DNA from: Chloroflexota bacterium
GTDB lineage: Bacteria > Chloroflexota > Anaerolineae > Anaerolineales > UBA11579
Assembly (NCBI GenBank): GCA_003486225.1
Contig: DNGN01000272.1
Location: forward strand, 1,940-7,982
Reading direction: 5' to 3'
DNA length: 6,043 bases
The notes under the pieces were generated by a model. The model saw only the letters and a program-made list of their open reading frames with translations, had not been told where the DNA came from and searched no databases. Of the stretch, positions 1 through 6,043 are shown piece after piece (positions within the stretch are counted from its first letter, which is position 1; the number at the start of each line of letters is the position of its first letter). The position numbers and the translations under genes are program-made.

Positions 1-1053
1 CTTAACAGATTGCAGGCGGTTATCCGGCACATGCAGTGCGCTTAAGCGGCTGGCCGCCTCGTCCACACGCATCGGCTTACGGTCTATCCCGCCAGCTTCA
101 TCCGCCACCTGGCTCCATTTTTTTCCGCGCACGCCATCAAAGCCCAATTTTTCAATCCCTTCAATTTCGCGGCTTAAACGGCTGAGCTTTCCCTTCGCCA
201 TCTGCACTCGCTGCCCGGCAATATTTTTCTTGATAAAATCGAGCTCTTTCTGCATACGCGCAATTTCACTCTCGTAAAACTGCTTGCGCTCGGCCCAACG
301 TTCATCTCGCTGGTGAACGTAATGGGTGTAGTTCCCGCGGTAGGTCTCAAAGCCAAACCCGCTCATCTCGTAAATATGGGTCACGACCTGGTCAAGGAAA
401 AAGCGGTCGTGAGAAACAATCAGCGCAGCCCCGTCCCAATCTCTCAGGTAACCTTCCAGCCATTCCACCGCCTGGATATCCAGGTGATTGGTCGGTTCAT
501 CCAGGATGAGCAGATCGGGTCTGGCGAGCAGTAAACGCGCCAGCCAGGCCCGCGTGCGCTGGCCGCCGGAGAGATGTGCCAGGGACATGGAATAATCTTT
601 AGGGGCGAAACCCAAACCGGTCAGCACCTGTTCAATTTGAGTCTGGTAGGTATACCCGCCAGCCAGCTCGAATGCCTGTTGCAGCTTACCATAGCGCGCC
701 AGCAACTCCGTATCCTCCGGCTGTATGGACATCTGCTTTTCCATTTGCTTCAGGGTCGATTCTTGTGCCCGCAGATCTGAAAGTGCATTCAAACATTCTT
801 CCCACAAGGTATGTTCGCCCAGCGCGGCCACTTCCTGCGGCAGGTAGCCCATGCGCGCAGAGCGCGCCAGGTGAACATCGCCACTGGAGGCACTCTCCTT
901 CCCGGCCAGAATACGCAGCAAGGTGGTCTTTCCGATGCCGTTCGGTCCCACAATGGCCATCCTGGCGCGCTGAGGGACGCTCAGGGAGATCCCGGCAAAG
1001 ATCACTTCCGGCCCATAGGCTTTATGTAAGTTTGTTGCAGTTAATACAGCCAT
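1..1053 (-). CDS. ABC-F family ATPase, N-terminal part (3' end outside window)
   Basis: Reading the minus strand from the ATG at 1053-1051 gives 351 codons without a stop, running off the left edge. The first ABC domain is complete: Walker A GPNGIGKTT at residues 36-44, Q-loop Gln73 in YLPQ, signature LSGGQ at 161-165, Walker B LLILDE at 181-186 with catalytic Glu186, the D-loop NHLD, and switch His215 in VSHDR. It is followed by a charged helical region (about 246-330) that matches the interdomain linker of ABC-F proteins, the part that reaches the tRNA near the peptidyl-transferase centre. No transmembrane segment is seen, so this is a soluble ABC protein of the EttA/Uup/YdiF type and not a transporter. 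The second ABC domain should lie beyond the window. An AGGT at 1065-1062 lies 8 nt before the ATG as a modest ribosome binding site. The family modulates translation and some members protect ribosomes from antibiotics; which role applies here cannot be told. The gene diverges from the LCP gene. Confidence 0.95.
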   Translation of the reverse strand, partial: MAVLTATNLHKAYGPEVIFAGISLSVPQRARMAIVGPNGIGKTTLLRILAGKESASSGDVHLARSARMGYLPQEVAALGEHTLWEECLNALSDLRAQESTLKQMEKQMSIQPEDTELLARYGKLQQAFELAGGYTYQTQIEQVLTGLGFAPKDYSMSLAHLSGGQRTRAWLARLLLARPDLLILDEPTNHLDIQAVEWLEGYLRDWDGAALIVSHDRFFLDQVVTHIYEMSGFGFETYRGNYTHYVHQRDERWAERKQFYESEIARMQKELDFIKKNIAGQRVQMAKGKLSRLSREIEGIEKLGFDGVRGKKWSQVADEAGGIDRKPMRVDEAASRLSALHVPDNRLQSVK

Positions 1054-1177
1054 TTTATGTTACCTGAACGATTCCGTAGGGGCTCAAGCAAGCCTTGCAC
1101 AGGTTCTTGCGCCATTCAGGCTGTTATTTTACCGCAGTATTTCCCGCCGATTACGGGCAATCTATATCCCCCAAGCA

Positions 1178-1186
1178 TGATATAAT
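1178..1186 (+). promoter_or_regulatory. Extended -10 promoter for the LCP gene
   Basis: TGATATAAT is a perfect extended -10 (TGN followed by TATAAT, hexamer at 1181-1186). At spacings of 16-18 bp no good -35 hexamer is visible, which fits an extended -10 promoter that depends little on -35 contacts. The predicted transcription start is near 1193, giving a leader of roughly 35 nt that contains the ribosome binding site of the LCP gene. A short inverted repeat, TACCC (1188-1192) and GGGTA (1204-1208), overlaps the predicted start site. Confidence 0.6.
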
Positions 1187-1214
1187 CTACCCTTGTAATT
1201 CTGGGGTAATGCCC

Positions 1215-1220
1215 AAAGGA
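1215..1220 (+). promoter_or_regulatory. Ribosome binding site of the LCP gene
   Basis: AAAGGA lies 7 nt upstream of the ATG at 1228. This supports that ATG as the start. The adjacent large plus-strand gene has no comparable motif. Confidence 0.7.
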
Positions 1221-1227
1221 ATTCAAA

Positions 1228-2643
1228 ATGAAAAGAAAGTCTGAACAAAAACAACCGAACAAAAGAACAACGCCTCCGTCCAACCGGATGCTGAAAATCT
1301 TAGGGGGCGCTTTTATCGTTTCTGCCTTGATCACCGGGTTCCTTGCCTTCCGCTTTGTACGCGAGATCATCCGTACCACCGACATATTCCAATTGGGCGG
1401 AATTTCCATCTCCTCGGATGGATCTGGCGAAGCCGCGGGAGATAATGCCCAGGTCGCAGAACCAATGACCAGCGGTTCGATCAATGTCGATCAGGAAGAA
1501 ATCGATTTCACCAGCCGCATAAACGTACTTGTGATGGGCCTGGATTACCGCGATTGGGAAGCTGATGAAGGCCCATCCCGTACAGATAGTATGATGCTGC
1601 TGACGATTGACCCGGTTTCCAATACAGCCGGTTTGCTCTCGATCCCCCGGGATCTTTGGGTAAATATCCCCGGATTTGGGCAGAACAAGATCAACAATGC
1701 TTACTTTTTTGGCGAAGGAAGCCGCCTGCCTGGTGGTGGTCCCGAACTGGCCTCCCGTACCGTTGAAGAGTTCCTTGGCATCGAAATTCACTATTGGGCG
1801 CAGGTCGACTTTGTTGCCTTCGTGCAATTTGTCGATTACATCGGCGGTGTAAAACTGGATATTAAAGAAACGATTAAATTAAGCCCAATAGGAACGAGAA
1901 AAAATATCAAGCTTTACCCAGGTGTCCAAACCATCACAGGGGAAATCGCCCTGGCGTACGCCCGCAACCGCACCGAAGGAGAGGGCGATTTCTCGCGTGC
2001 CCAAAGGCAGCAAGAATTGGTGCTGGGCATCCGCCGTGCATTATTAAACCCGGAAATTCAAAAAATATTCTTTGGCAACCCCAAAGGAATCTGGGATATT
2101 TTCTCTCAAAATATCCATTCCAACATCCCCTTCATCGATGCCTTCAGCTTAGGGAAACTGGCGCTACAAATCAACCCGGAGCAAATCACCCAGCACGTGA
2201 TCGCACCCCCAGAATATGTTACGCATGCCACATCTCCCGATGGTTTGAGCATTCTCAAGCCCATCACCCAGAATATCCGCATCCTGCGGGATGAAATTTT
2301 TACTCCTTCGGGCATTGTCGGTCCGGGGGCTGTAGGTGCAGACCCAGCCGTTCTGATGCAATCGGAAGCTGCCCGGGTTGGCATTTACAATGGTTCTTCT
2401 GTCAGCGGTTTGGCCGGCTCTACCGATGAATATCTGCGCAGTCTAAATGTCAATATTGTGGATGTGGGCAACAGCGATGCTGTTCCCGCCACCACGATAT
2501 ATGATTACACCGGCAACCCGTATACTGTCCAGTACCTTGTCAACCTGATGGAGATTCAACCGACCAGGATCTTTAACAGCTACGATCCTGCCAGCACAGT
2601 CGATGTGGCTGTAGTCCTCGGCAACGACTGGGTCGTCCCCTAA
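1228..2643 (+). CDS. LCP family (LytR-CpsA-Psr) cell-envelope protein with LytR_C domain
   Basis: This 471-residue protein is anchored by one N-terminal membrane segment (about 22-45) behind a basic cytosolic tail, followed by a Gly/Ser/acidic stalk (about 56-95). The LCP domain spans about 98-272. It keeps the family's polar pocket: SRTD (Arg118, Asp120), IPRD (Arg141, Asp142), NKINNAY (Lys154, Asn157), and a late cluster with Arg246, Arg248, Asp254, Arg257 and Arg260. LCP enzymes act outside the membrane and transfer undecaprenyl-phosphate-linked glycopolymers onto peptidoglycan or other acceptors, so this copy looks catalytically competent. After a linker of about 100 residues, a LytR_C domain (about 383-470) begins with VGIYNGSSVSGLA and includes a TTIYDYTGNPYT stretch; it is known as a C-terminal extension in many LCP proteins and its role is less clear. 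Start choice rests on AAAGGA at 1215-1220. The gene has its own promoter and ends before a strong terminator, so it is probably monocistronic. The exact polymer transferred cannot be deduced. Confidence 0.95.
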   Translation: MKRKSEQKQPNKRTTPPSNRMLKILGGAFIVSALITGFLAFRFVREIIRTTDIFQLGGISISSDGSGEAAGDNAQVAEPMTSGSINVDQEEIDFTSRINVLVMGLDYRDWEADEGPSRTDSMMLLTIDPVSNTAGLLSIPRDLWVNIPGFGQNKINNAYFFGEGSRLPGGGPELASRTVEEFLGIEIHYWAQVDFVAFVQFVDYIGGVKLDIKETIKLSPIGTRKNIKLYPGVQTITGEIALAYARNRTEGEGDFSRAQRQQELVLGIRRALLNPEIQKIFFGNPKGIWDIFSQNIHSNIPFIDAFSLGKLALQINPEQITQHVIAPPEYVTHATSPDGLSILKPITQNIRILRDEIFTPSGIVGPGAVGADPAVLMQSEAARVGIYNGSSVSGLAGSTDEYLRSLNVNIVDVGNSDAVPATTIYDYTGNPYTVQYLVNLMEIQPTRIFNSYDPASTVDVAVVLGNDWVVP

Positions 2644-2687
2644 ACTGCCTAAAGCCAGCCATTTCAGACAAACATTACCAAACCCAG

Positions 2688-2719
2688 CTGCCAGAAGCCA
2701 TTCCTCTGGCAGTTTTTTT
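2688..2719 (+). terminator. Intrinsic terminator after the LCP gene
   Basis: A perfect 8-bp stem, CTGCCAGA (2688-2695) paired with TCTGGCAG (2705-2712), encloses a 9-nt loop and is followed directly by seven T residues (2713-2719). It lies 44 nt after the LCP stop codon and separates that transcript from the PBP-like gene downstream. Confidence 0.88.
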
Positions 2720-2797
2720 ATGCCTGAAAAGGGGTTACCGGCACGAGTCAAACCTTACATCCTGGCGTATTTCCAGTATCCTCAACCTCCATGAGAT

Positions 2798-2827
2798 TTG
2801 CCCAACCAAGCCAATATCATGTACAAT
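2798..2827 (+). promoter_or_regulatory. Candidate promoter giving a leaderless PBP-like mRNA
   Basis: TTGCCC (2798-2803, 4 of 6 matches to the -35 consensus) and TACAAT (2822-2827, 5 of 6 matches to the -10) are 18 bp apart. Placing the -10 hexamer at -12 to -7 puts +1 at 2834, which is the A of an in-frame ATG. No Shine-Dalgarno-like sequence precedes any of the three possible starts (TTG 2798, ATG 2819, ATG 2834). The simplest reading is a leaderless transcript starting at ATG 2834, with the upstream TTG being the -35 element rather than a codon. Confidence 0.5.
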
Positions 2828-2833
2828 TCTGGC

Positions 2834-5677
2834 ATGATAAAAAATCCCAGCCCTGCAGGCATTATCAACAAACGGCGTAAACGAAACCAGAAGCAGCAGC
2901 ACCAACCACAGGCTTATTTTCGTCAGGTCGGCATCGGTTTTTTGGCTGCCCTCAGCGTCGCCCTGGTCGCTGCCATCGTGGCAATCGGACTGACATATGC
3001 CAATATCACTACAGACCTGCCCAGCATCGAAGGGCTGCCTGGACTGCTGGGAGAAAGAGGTGTGCTGCGCCAGCCCACCAGTCTTTATGACCGCACAGGA
3101 GAACACCTGCTGGTCACCCTGCAAAATCCCAATACCACCGAGGCCAGTTACCTATTCCTGGAGTTTATCCCTCAAACCGCAATCAACGCTACTCTTGCCA
3201 TCCGAGATGCGGATTTTTGGCAGCACGGCGGATACCAGATCAATGCAGAAAAACCATCCCTGGCCGAGCAGCTCGTGCTGGATTTGCTGCTCTGGCAGGA
3301 ACCTGAATCCATCCAGCGCACTTGGCGGACCCGCTTGCTGGCTGCCCAGGTCACAGAAACCTACGGCCGTGAGAGGGTCCTTGAATGGTATTTGAACAAC
3401 GCCGACTTCGGACAATTAGCCTTCGGGATCGATGAGGCTGCCTGGGTCTATTTTGACAAACCAGCCGAGAAACTCAGCCTGGCAGAATCCGCCATCCTGG
3501 CGGCTGCGGTGGATGCACCAGCCCTAAACCCGATCGATGCCCCCCAAATTGCCACAGAGCGTCAGGGAGCTATCCTGCAGTCCATGGTCAGCCTGGGATT
3601 TCTGGATGCAGAACAAGCCCTTCAGGCTAATTCCGCCCCAATTCTGCTGCAAACCAGCGCCCTCCCGCTGGCAATGCAGGCGCCGGATTATACTTCCCTG
3701 GCATTAAAGACACTCTATTCCGAAATCGGTGAGCAGCGCGTTCAGCGCGGCGGTTTTGAGGTGACCACTTCCCTCGATCTTGAATTACAAACCCAGGCCG
3801 CCTGCACGCTCGAAATCCAGTTATCCCGGCTGGACGGCAGCCTGCCATCGGATACGCTCGGCAACCGCAACTGCCCAAGCGCTGCCCTGCTGCCAGGGCT
3901 TAACCGGGAACAGATTGTCACAGACCAGCAGGCAAAAGCCGGTGTTGTGATCTTCTCCCCCGAAACAGGTCAGGTGCTTGCCGCGGTTGGAGACAGCCAC
4001 ACCCCACATCAAGCCGGCACCATGCTGGCACCGTTTATCTACCTCACAGCCTTTACGCGCGGCCTGGGGCCTGCCTCTCTGATCTGGGATGTCCCTGCCA
4101 GCCTGCCGCCCAGCTTGGAAGGCTATGCAAACCAGGACAATACCTATCATGGCCCCATGCGCATCCGCACAGCTTCCGCTTTCGATTATCTGGTCCCACT
4201 GCTCTCAACCCTGCGCCAGATCGGCCCCACCAATGCCTGGCGCACAGCCCAGCAGTCCGGCCTCCGTTCTCTGGAAATCCCCATGGGTGAGGAGAGCTAC
4301 GCGCCGCTGCTGGAACAGGGAAACCTCAGCCTTTTGGAGCTGACACACGCCTATGGCATGTTTGCCAATCAGGGTAGTTTGGCGGGTGCCGCTCTGACCG
4401 GTGAAGACGGTATCACACCGGTCCTGATCTTAGAAGTGCTGGATGGTACTGGGCGTCTCTGGCCGGTTCAGAAAGCCGAGAATCGCAACGTAACCACTCC
4501 TCAGCTGGCCTACCTGGTCACAAATATGCTGGGGGATGAGGAAACCCGCCGCGAAAGTCTTGGCCATCCCAACGTCTTTGACATCGCCAGACCGGTGGCT
4601 GGCAAGCTTGGCAGCGGCCTGACAGAATCCAGCACATGGACCATTGGCTACACTCCCGATCGGGTGATTGGCGTCTGGATGGGACTTACCTCAGACAATG
4701 GGCCAGTGGACGAGTCCAGATTATCTGCCAGCGTTTCTAGCGGCGTCTGGCATGCCCTGATGAAGACTGCCCACCAATCACTGGAGTACCGCAGCTGGAA
4801 CGAACCGATCGGGATTGTTCACCAAGTGGTGTGCGTGCCATCGGGCATGCTGCCCACCGAAGAATGCCCCCGCACAGCCAATGAGATTTTCATCACCGGC
4901 AGCGAGCCCCGCCAGCCAGATAACCTCTACCGCACCTTTATGATTAATACGCAGACGGGCAGGCTGGCCACCATTTACACGCCAACAGAATTTTTGGAAG
5001 AGCAGGTTTATCTTGTTGTGCCTCCGGAAGCCCAGGAATGGGCTGCGGCTGAAGGCCTGGAGCTTCCACCGGATACATATGATGTTGTTTTCAATCCGGG
5101 CACCCCAAACGCAGATGCCAGCATCTTGGCACCGGAAATTTTCAGCTACATTTCCGGCTCAGTGGAGATCAGCGGTAATGCCGGTGGAGAAAATTTTTCC
5201 TTTTATCGCTTACAGATTGGTGAGGGACTCAACCCGCGCCAATGGCTGCAGATCGGTGATGAATCCTCCACCCCGGTCGAAAATGGCAGCCTGGCTACCT
5301 GGGATACCAGCGGGTTGAACGGGCTGTACGCCATCCGACTGCAGGTTGTTGGCAAAGATCAAAACGTAGAAACCATGTCAATCCAAGTAACCGTGGATAA
5401 CCAGCCCCCATCAGTTCAGGTCATCTACCCTGCCCAGGGGCAGGTGTATGCCTACCCAGCCGAGCGGGAGATGACCTTCCAGGTTCAGGCCAGTGATAAC
5501 CTGGGTATTGACCGCCTCGAAATTTGGCTGGATGGCAGCCTGCTCTCCAACCTCAGCAACCCACCTTACGCCGCCCCGTGGAGTGGCACAACCGGCAGCC
5601 ATGAACTTGAGATCAGGGCTGTCGATCTGGCAGGAAACATCACCATTGAGCTGGTACCGTTCAGCCTGGAAAAGTAA
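2834..5677 (+). CDS. Class A PBP-like protein (PBP1A/1C type) with degenerate GT51 and transpeptidase sites, and Ig-like C-terminus
   Basis: From ATG 2834 the product has 947 residues (frame open up to TTG 2798). Layout: basic tail with KRRKRNQK (13-20), one membrane segment (about 32-55), GT51-like domain (about 112-237), transpeptidase-like domain (about 369-617), a CVPSG...C segment (667-678) and two Ig-like modules (about 770-854 and 857-943), the last with the VDNQPPSV...LDG...AVDLAGN pattern of bacterial Ig repeats. The fold signatures are clear (VLEWYLN, YFDKPAEKLSLAES, APFIYLTAF, IGYTPDRVIGVWMG), but catalytic positions are altered: Glu of the EDxxFxxHxG motif is Arg124 (IRDADFWQHGG), GGST is EKPS (139-142), the second Glu is Thr166, SxxK reads TMLA (396-399), SxN reads DYL (451-453) and KTG reads KLG (591-593). 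About 18 residues that follow HxG in active enzymes are missing. Active members polymerise and cross-link peptidoglycan; this one probably does neither and may be a scaffold or regulator outside the membrane. No frameshift or internal stop is present. Automated annotation would probably call it a transglycosylase domain-containing or penicillin-binding protein. Confidence 0.9.
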   Translation: MIKNPSPAGIINKRRKRNQKQQHQPQAYFRQVGIGFLAALSVALVAAIVAIGLTYANITTDLPSIEGLPGLLGERGVLRQPTSLYDRTGEHLLVTLQNPNTTEASYLFLEFIPQTAINATLAIRDADFWQHGGYQINAEKPSLAEQLVLDLLLWQEPESIQRTWRTRLLAAQVTETYGRERVLEWYLNNADFGQLAFGIDEAAWVYFDKPAEKLSLAESAILAAAVDAPALNPIDAPQIATERQGAILQSMVSLGFLDAEQALQANSAPILLQTSALPLAMQAPDYTSLALKTLYSEIGEQRVQRGGFEVTTSLDLELQTQAACTLEIQLSRLDGSLPSDTLGNRNCPSAALLPGLNREQIVTDQQAKAGVVIFSPETGQVLAAVGDSHTPHQAGTMLAPFIYLTAFTRGLGPASLIWDVPASLPPSLEGYANQDNTYHGPMRIRTASAFDYLVPLLSTLRQIGPTNAWRTAQQSGLRSLEIPMGEESYAPLLEQGNLSLLELTHAYGMFANQGSLAGAALTGEDGITPVLILEVLDGTGRLWPVQKAENRNVTTPQLAYLVTNMLGDEETRRESLGHPNVFDIARPVAGKLGSGLTESSTWTIGYTPDRVIGVWMGLTSDNGPVDESRLSASVSSGVWHALMKTAHQSLEYRSWNEPIGIVHQVVCVPSGMLPTEECPRTANEIFITGSEPRQPDNLYRTFMINTQTGRLATIYTPTEFLEEQVYLVVPPEAQEWAAAEGLELPPDTYDVVFNPGTPNADASILAPEIFSYISGSVEISGNAGGENFSFYRLQIGEGLNPRQWLQIGDESSTPVENGSLATWDTSGLNGLYAIRLQVVGKDQNVETMSIQVTVDNQPPSVQVIYPAQGQVYAYPAEREMTFQVQASDNLGIDRLEIWLDGSLLSNLSNPPYAAPWSGTTGSHELEIRAVDLAGNITIELVPFSLEK

Positions 5678-5691
5678 ACCCTACTGCAGAC

Positions 5692-5719
5692 AAAAAACAG
5701 CCCCATGAGGGGCTGTTTT
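5692..5719. terminator. Bidirectional intrinsic terminator between convergent genes
   Basis: An 11-bp perfect stem, AAAACAGCCCC (5694-5704) with GGGGCTGTTTT (5709-5719), closes on the tetraloop ATGA. On the plus strand the T-rich arm runs into TTTTATTTATATTTT, terminating the PBP-like gene. On the minus strand the A tract at 5692-5697 reads as six T residues, terminating the convergent gene that ends at 5750. Confidence 0.88.
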
Positions 5720-5749
5720 ATTTATATTTTCAGGATCAAGTAGATATCG

Positions 5750-6043
5750 CTAGGGCACGGCCACCCCGAAATAATCGAATTCTACGATCACATTTGCCCA
5801 TTCATCCGCATAGACCGAAATGCCGGTCTGTCCTTCCCGGAACTGGGTATCCCTTATCGAGCCATTGCGCAGCGGTTCGCCGTCAAAATAAAATGTGAGT
5901 GTATCATCCAAACATTCCGCAGCAATGGTATGGGGAGCATCATAATCCAGGTTCGGGATGCCGCCATCTTTGATTACGACAAATTGATTGTTGCTGGCAA
6001 TATATTTGTAGATGTACCACAACCCTCCGCTGAGCATGCTGAA
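5750..6043 (-). CDS. C-terminal end of a secreted or surface protein with a concanavalin/LamG-like domain (5' end outside window)
   Basis: The minus-strand frame is open from the right edge to a TAG at 5752-5750, giving 97 residues. A Met lies three codons in, but the codons before it (Phe-Ser) stay open and no ribosome binding site can be judged, so it is more likely the tail of a longer gene than a small gene. The sequence has the alternating strand pattern of a concanavalin-like beta-sandwich: WYIYKYIASNN, a HTIAAECLDDTLTFYFDGEP segment in the style of the 'aeC.gd.l.lyvNG' strand pair, GQTGISVYADEW, and a closing VEFDYFGV. Domains of this sort (LamG or 3-keto-disaccharide hydrolase-like) are commonly carbohydrate- or ligand-binding modules of exported proteins. 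No catalytic residue can be assigned from this fragment, and the family call rests on pattern memory. It is convergent with the PBP-like gene and shares its terminator. Confidence 0.7.
   Translation of the reverse strand, partial: FSMLSGGLWYIYKYIASNNQFVVIKDGGIPNLDYDAPHTIAAECLDDTLTFYFDGEPLRNGSIRDTQFREGQTGISVYADEWANVIVEFDYFGVAVP

Noticed and set aside
313..1067. Several plus-strand open frames of 68-131 codons across the ABC-F gene
   Set aside because: They lie antisense to a clear ABC-F coding sequence with all ATPase motifs, and their translations resemble no protein family.
1126..1131. TAAAAT on the minus strand as a -10 box for the ABC-F gene
   Set aside because: At a 17-bp spacing the upstream hexamer is GTAATC, a poor -35, and there is no TGN extension. 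TTGCCC (1160-1155) is 23 bp away, which is too far. A promoter must exist nearby but this one is not convincing.
1116..1827. Minus-strand open frames antisense to the LCP gene (122 and 175 codons)
   Set aside because: They are shadows of a well-supported LCP coding frame and have no plausible domain or ribosome binding site.
2791..2880. A 29-codon plus-strand frame (ATG 2791 to TAA 2878) as an upstream ORF ahead of the PBP-like gene
   Set aside because: It has no ribosome binding site, overlaps both the predicted promoter and the start of the large gene in another frame, and its product has no recognisable feature.
2834..5677. The PBP-like gene as an ordinary active bifunctional penicillin-binding protein
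   Set aside because: The overall match is good, but the catalytic residues of both domains are substituted at well-anchored alignment positions. The codons were read directly from the sequence at 3203, 4019-4030, 4184-4192 and 4604-4612.
2834..5677. The PBP-like gene as a pseudogene
   Set aside because: No stop, frameshift or truncation occurs across 947 codons, and the anchor, fold motifs, C-terminal modules, promoter and terminator are all present.
6035..6037. ATG on the minus strand as the start of a complete 95-residue gene
   Set aside because: The frame continues open to the window edge, and the product looks like the last strands of a beta-sandwich domain, so a truncated longer gene is more likely.

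Overview
The window holds two complete genes and two genes cut by its edges. It looks like a chromosomal, housekeeping-type region with no mobile element, tRNA/rRNA or CRISPR array. The best guess for the source is a member of Chloroflexota, probably class Anaerolineae. This is inferred from the style of the proteins: an LCP protein with a C-terminal LytR_C domain, a PBP1A/1C-like protein ending in two Ig-like modules, and a concanavalin-like beta-sandwich protein. It has not been tested by any search.

Layout. (1) Minus strand, 1-1053: N-terminal 351 residues of an ABC-F type ATPase, running off the left edge. (2) 1054-1227: a 174-bp divergent intergenic region with an extended -10 promoter for the plus-strand gene. 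(3) Plus strand, 1228-2643: a complete LCP (LytR-CpsA-Psr) envelope protein, followed by a strong intrinsic terminator (2688-2719). (4) Plus strand, 2834-5677: a large bitopic membrane protein with the architecture of a class A penicillin-binding protein (GT51 transglycosylase, transpeptidase, two Ig-like modules), apparently with its own promoter and a leaderless start. (5) 5692-5719: a hairpin terminator that can serve both strands. (6) Minus strand, 5750-6043: C-terminal end of a convergent gene, resembling the last strands of a LamG/concanavalin-like domain.

The most notable item is the PBP-like gene. Its reading frame is intact over 947 codons and the family scaffold is easy to follow. 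However, nearly every catalytic position I can align is substituted: both GT51 glutamates (to Arg and Thr), the GGS motif, the transpeptidase Ser and Lys of SxxK (to Thr and Ala), the Ser and Asn of SxN (to Asp and Leu), and the Thr of KTG (to Leu). It looks like a maintained double pseudoenzyme rather than a working peptidoglycan synthase or a decayed pseudogene.

Two adjacent genes, the LCP protein (attachment of glycopolymers to the wall) and the PBP-like protein, concern the cell envelope. They sit in the same orientation but are separated by a terminator and a separate promoter, so they are neighbours in theme rather than a clear operon. The ABC-F gene is transcribed away from them and probably acts on the ribosome.
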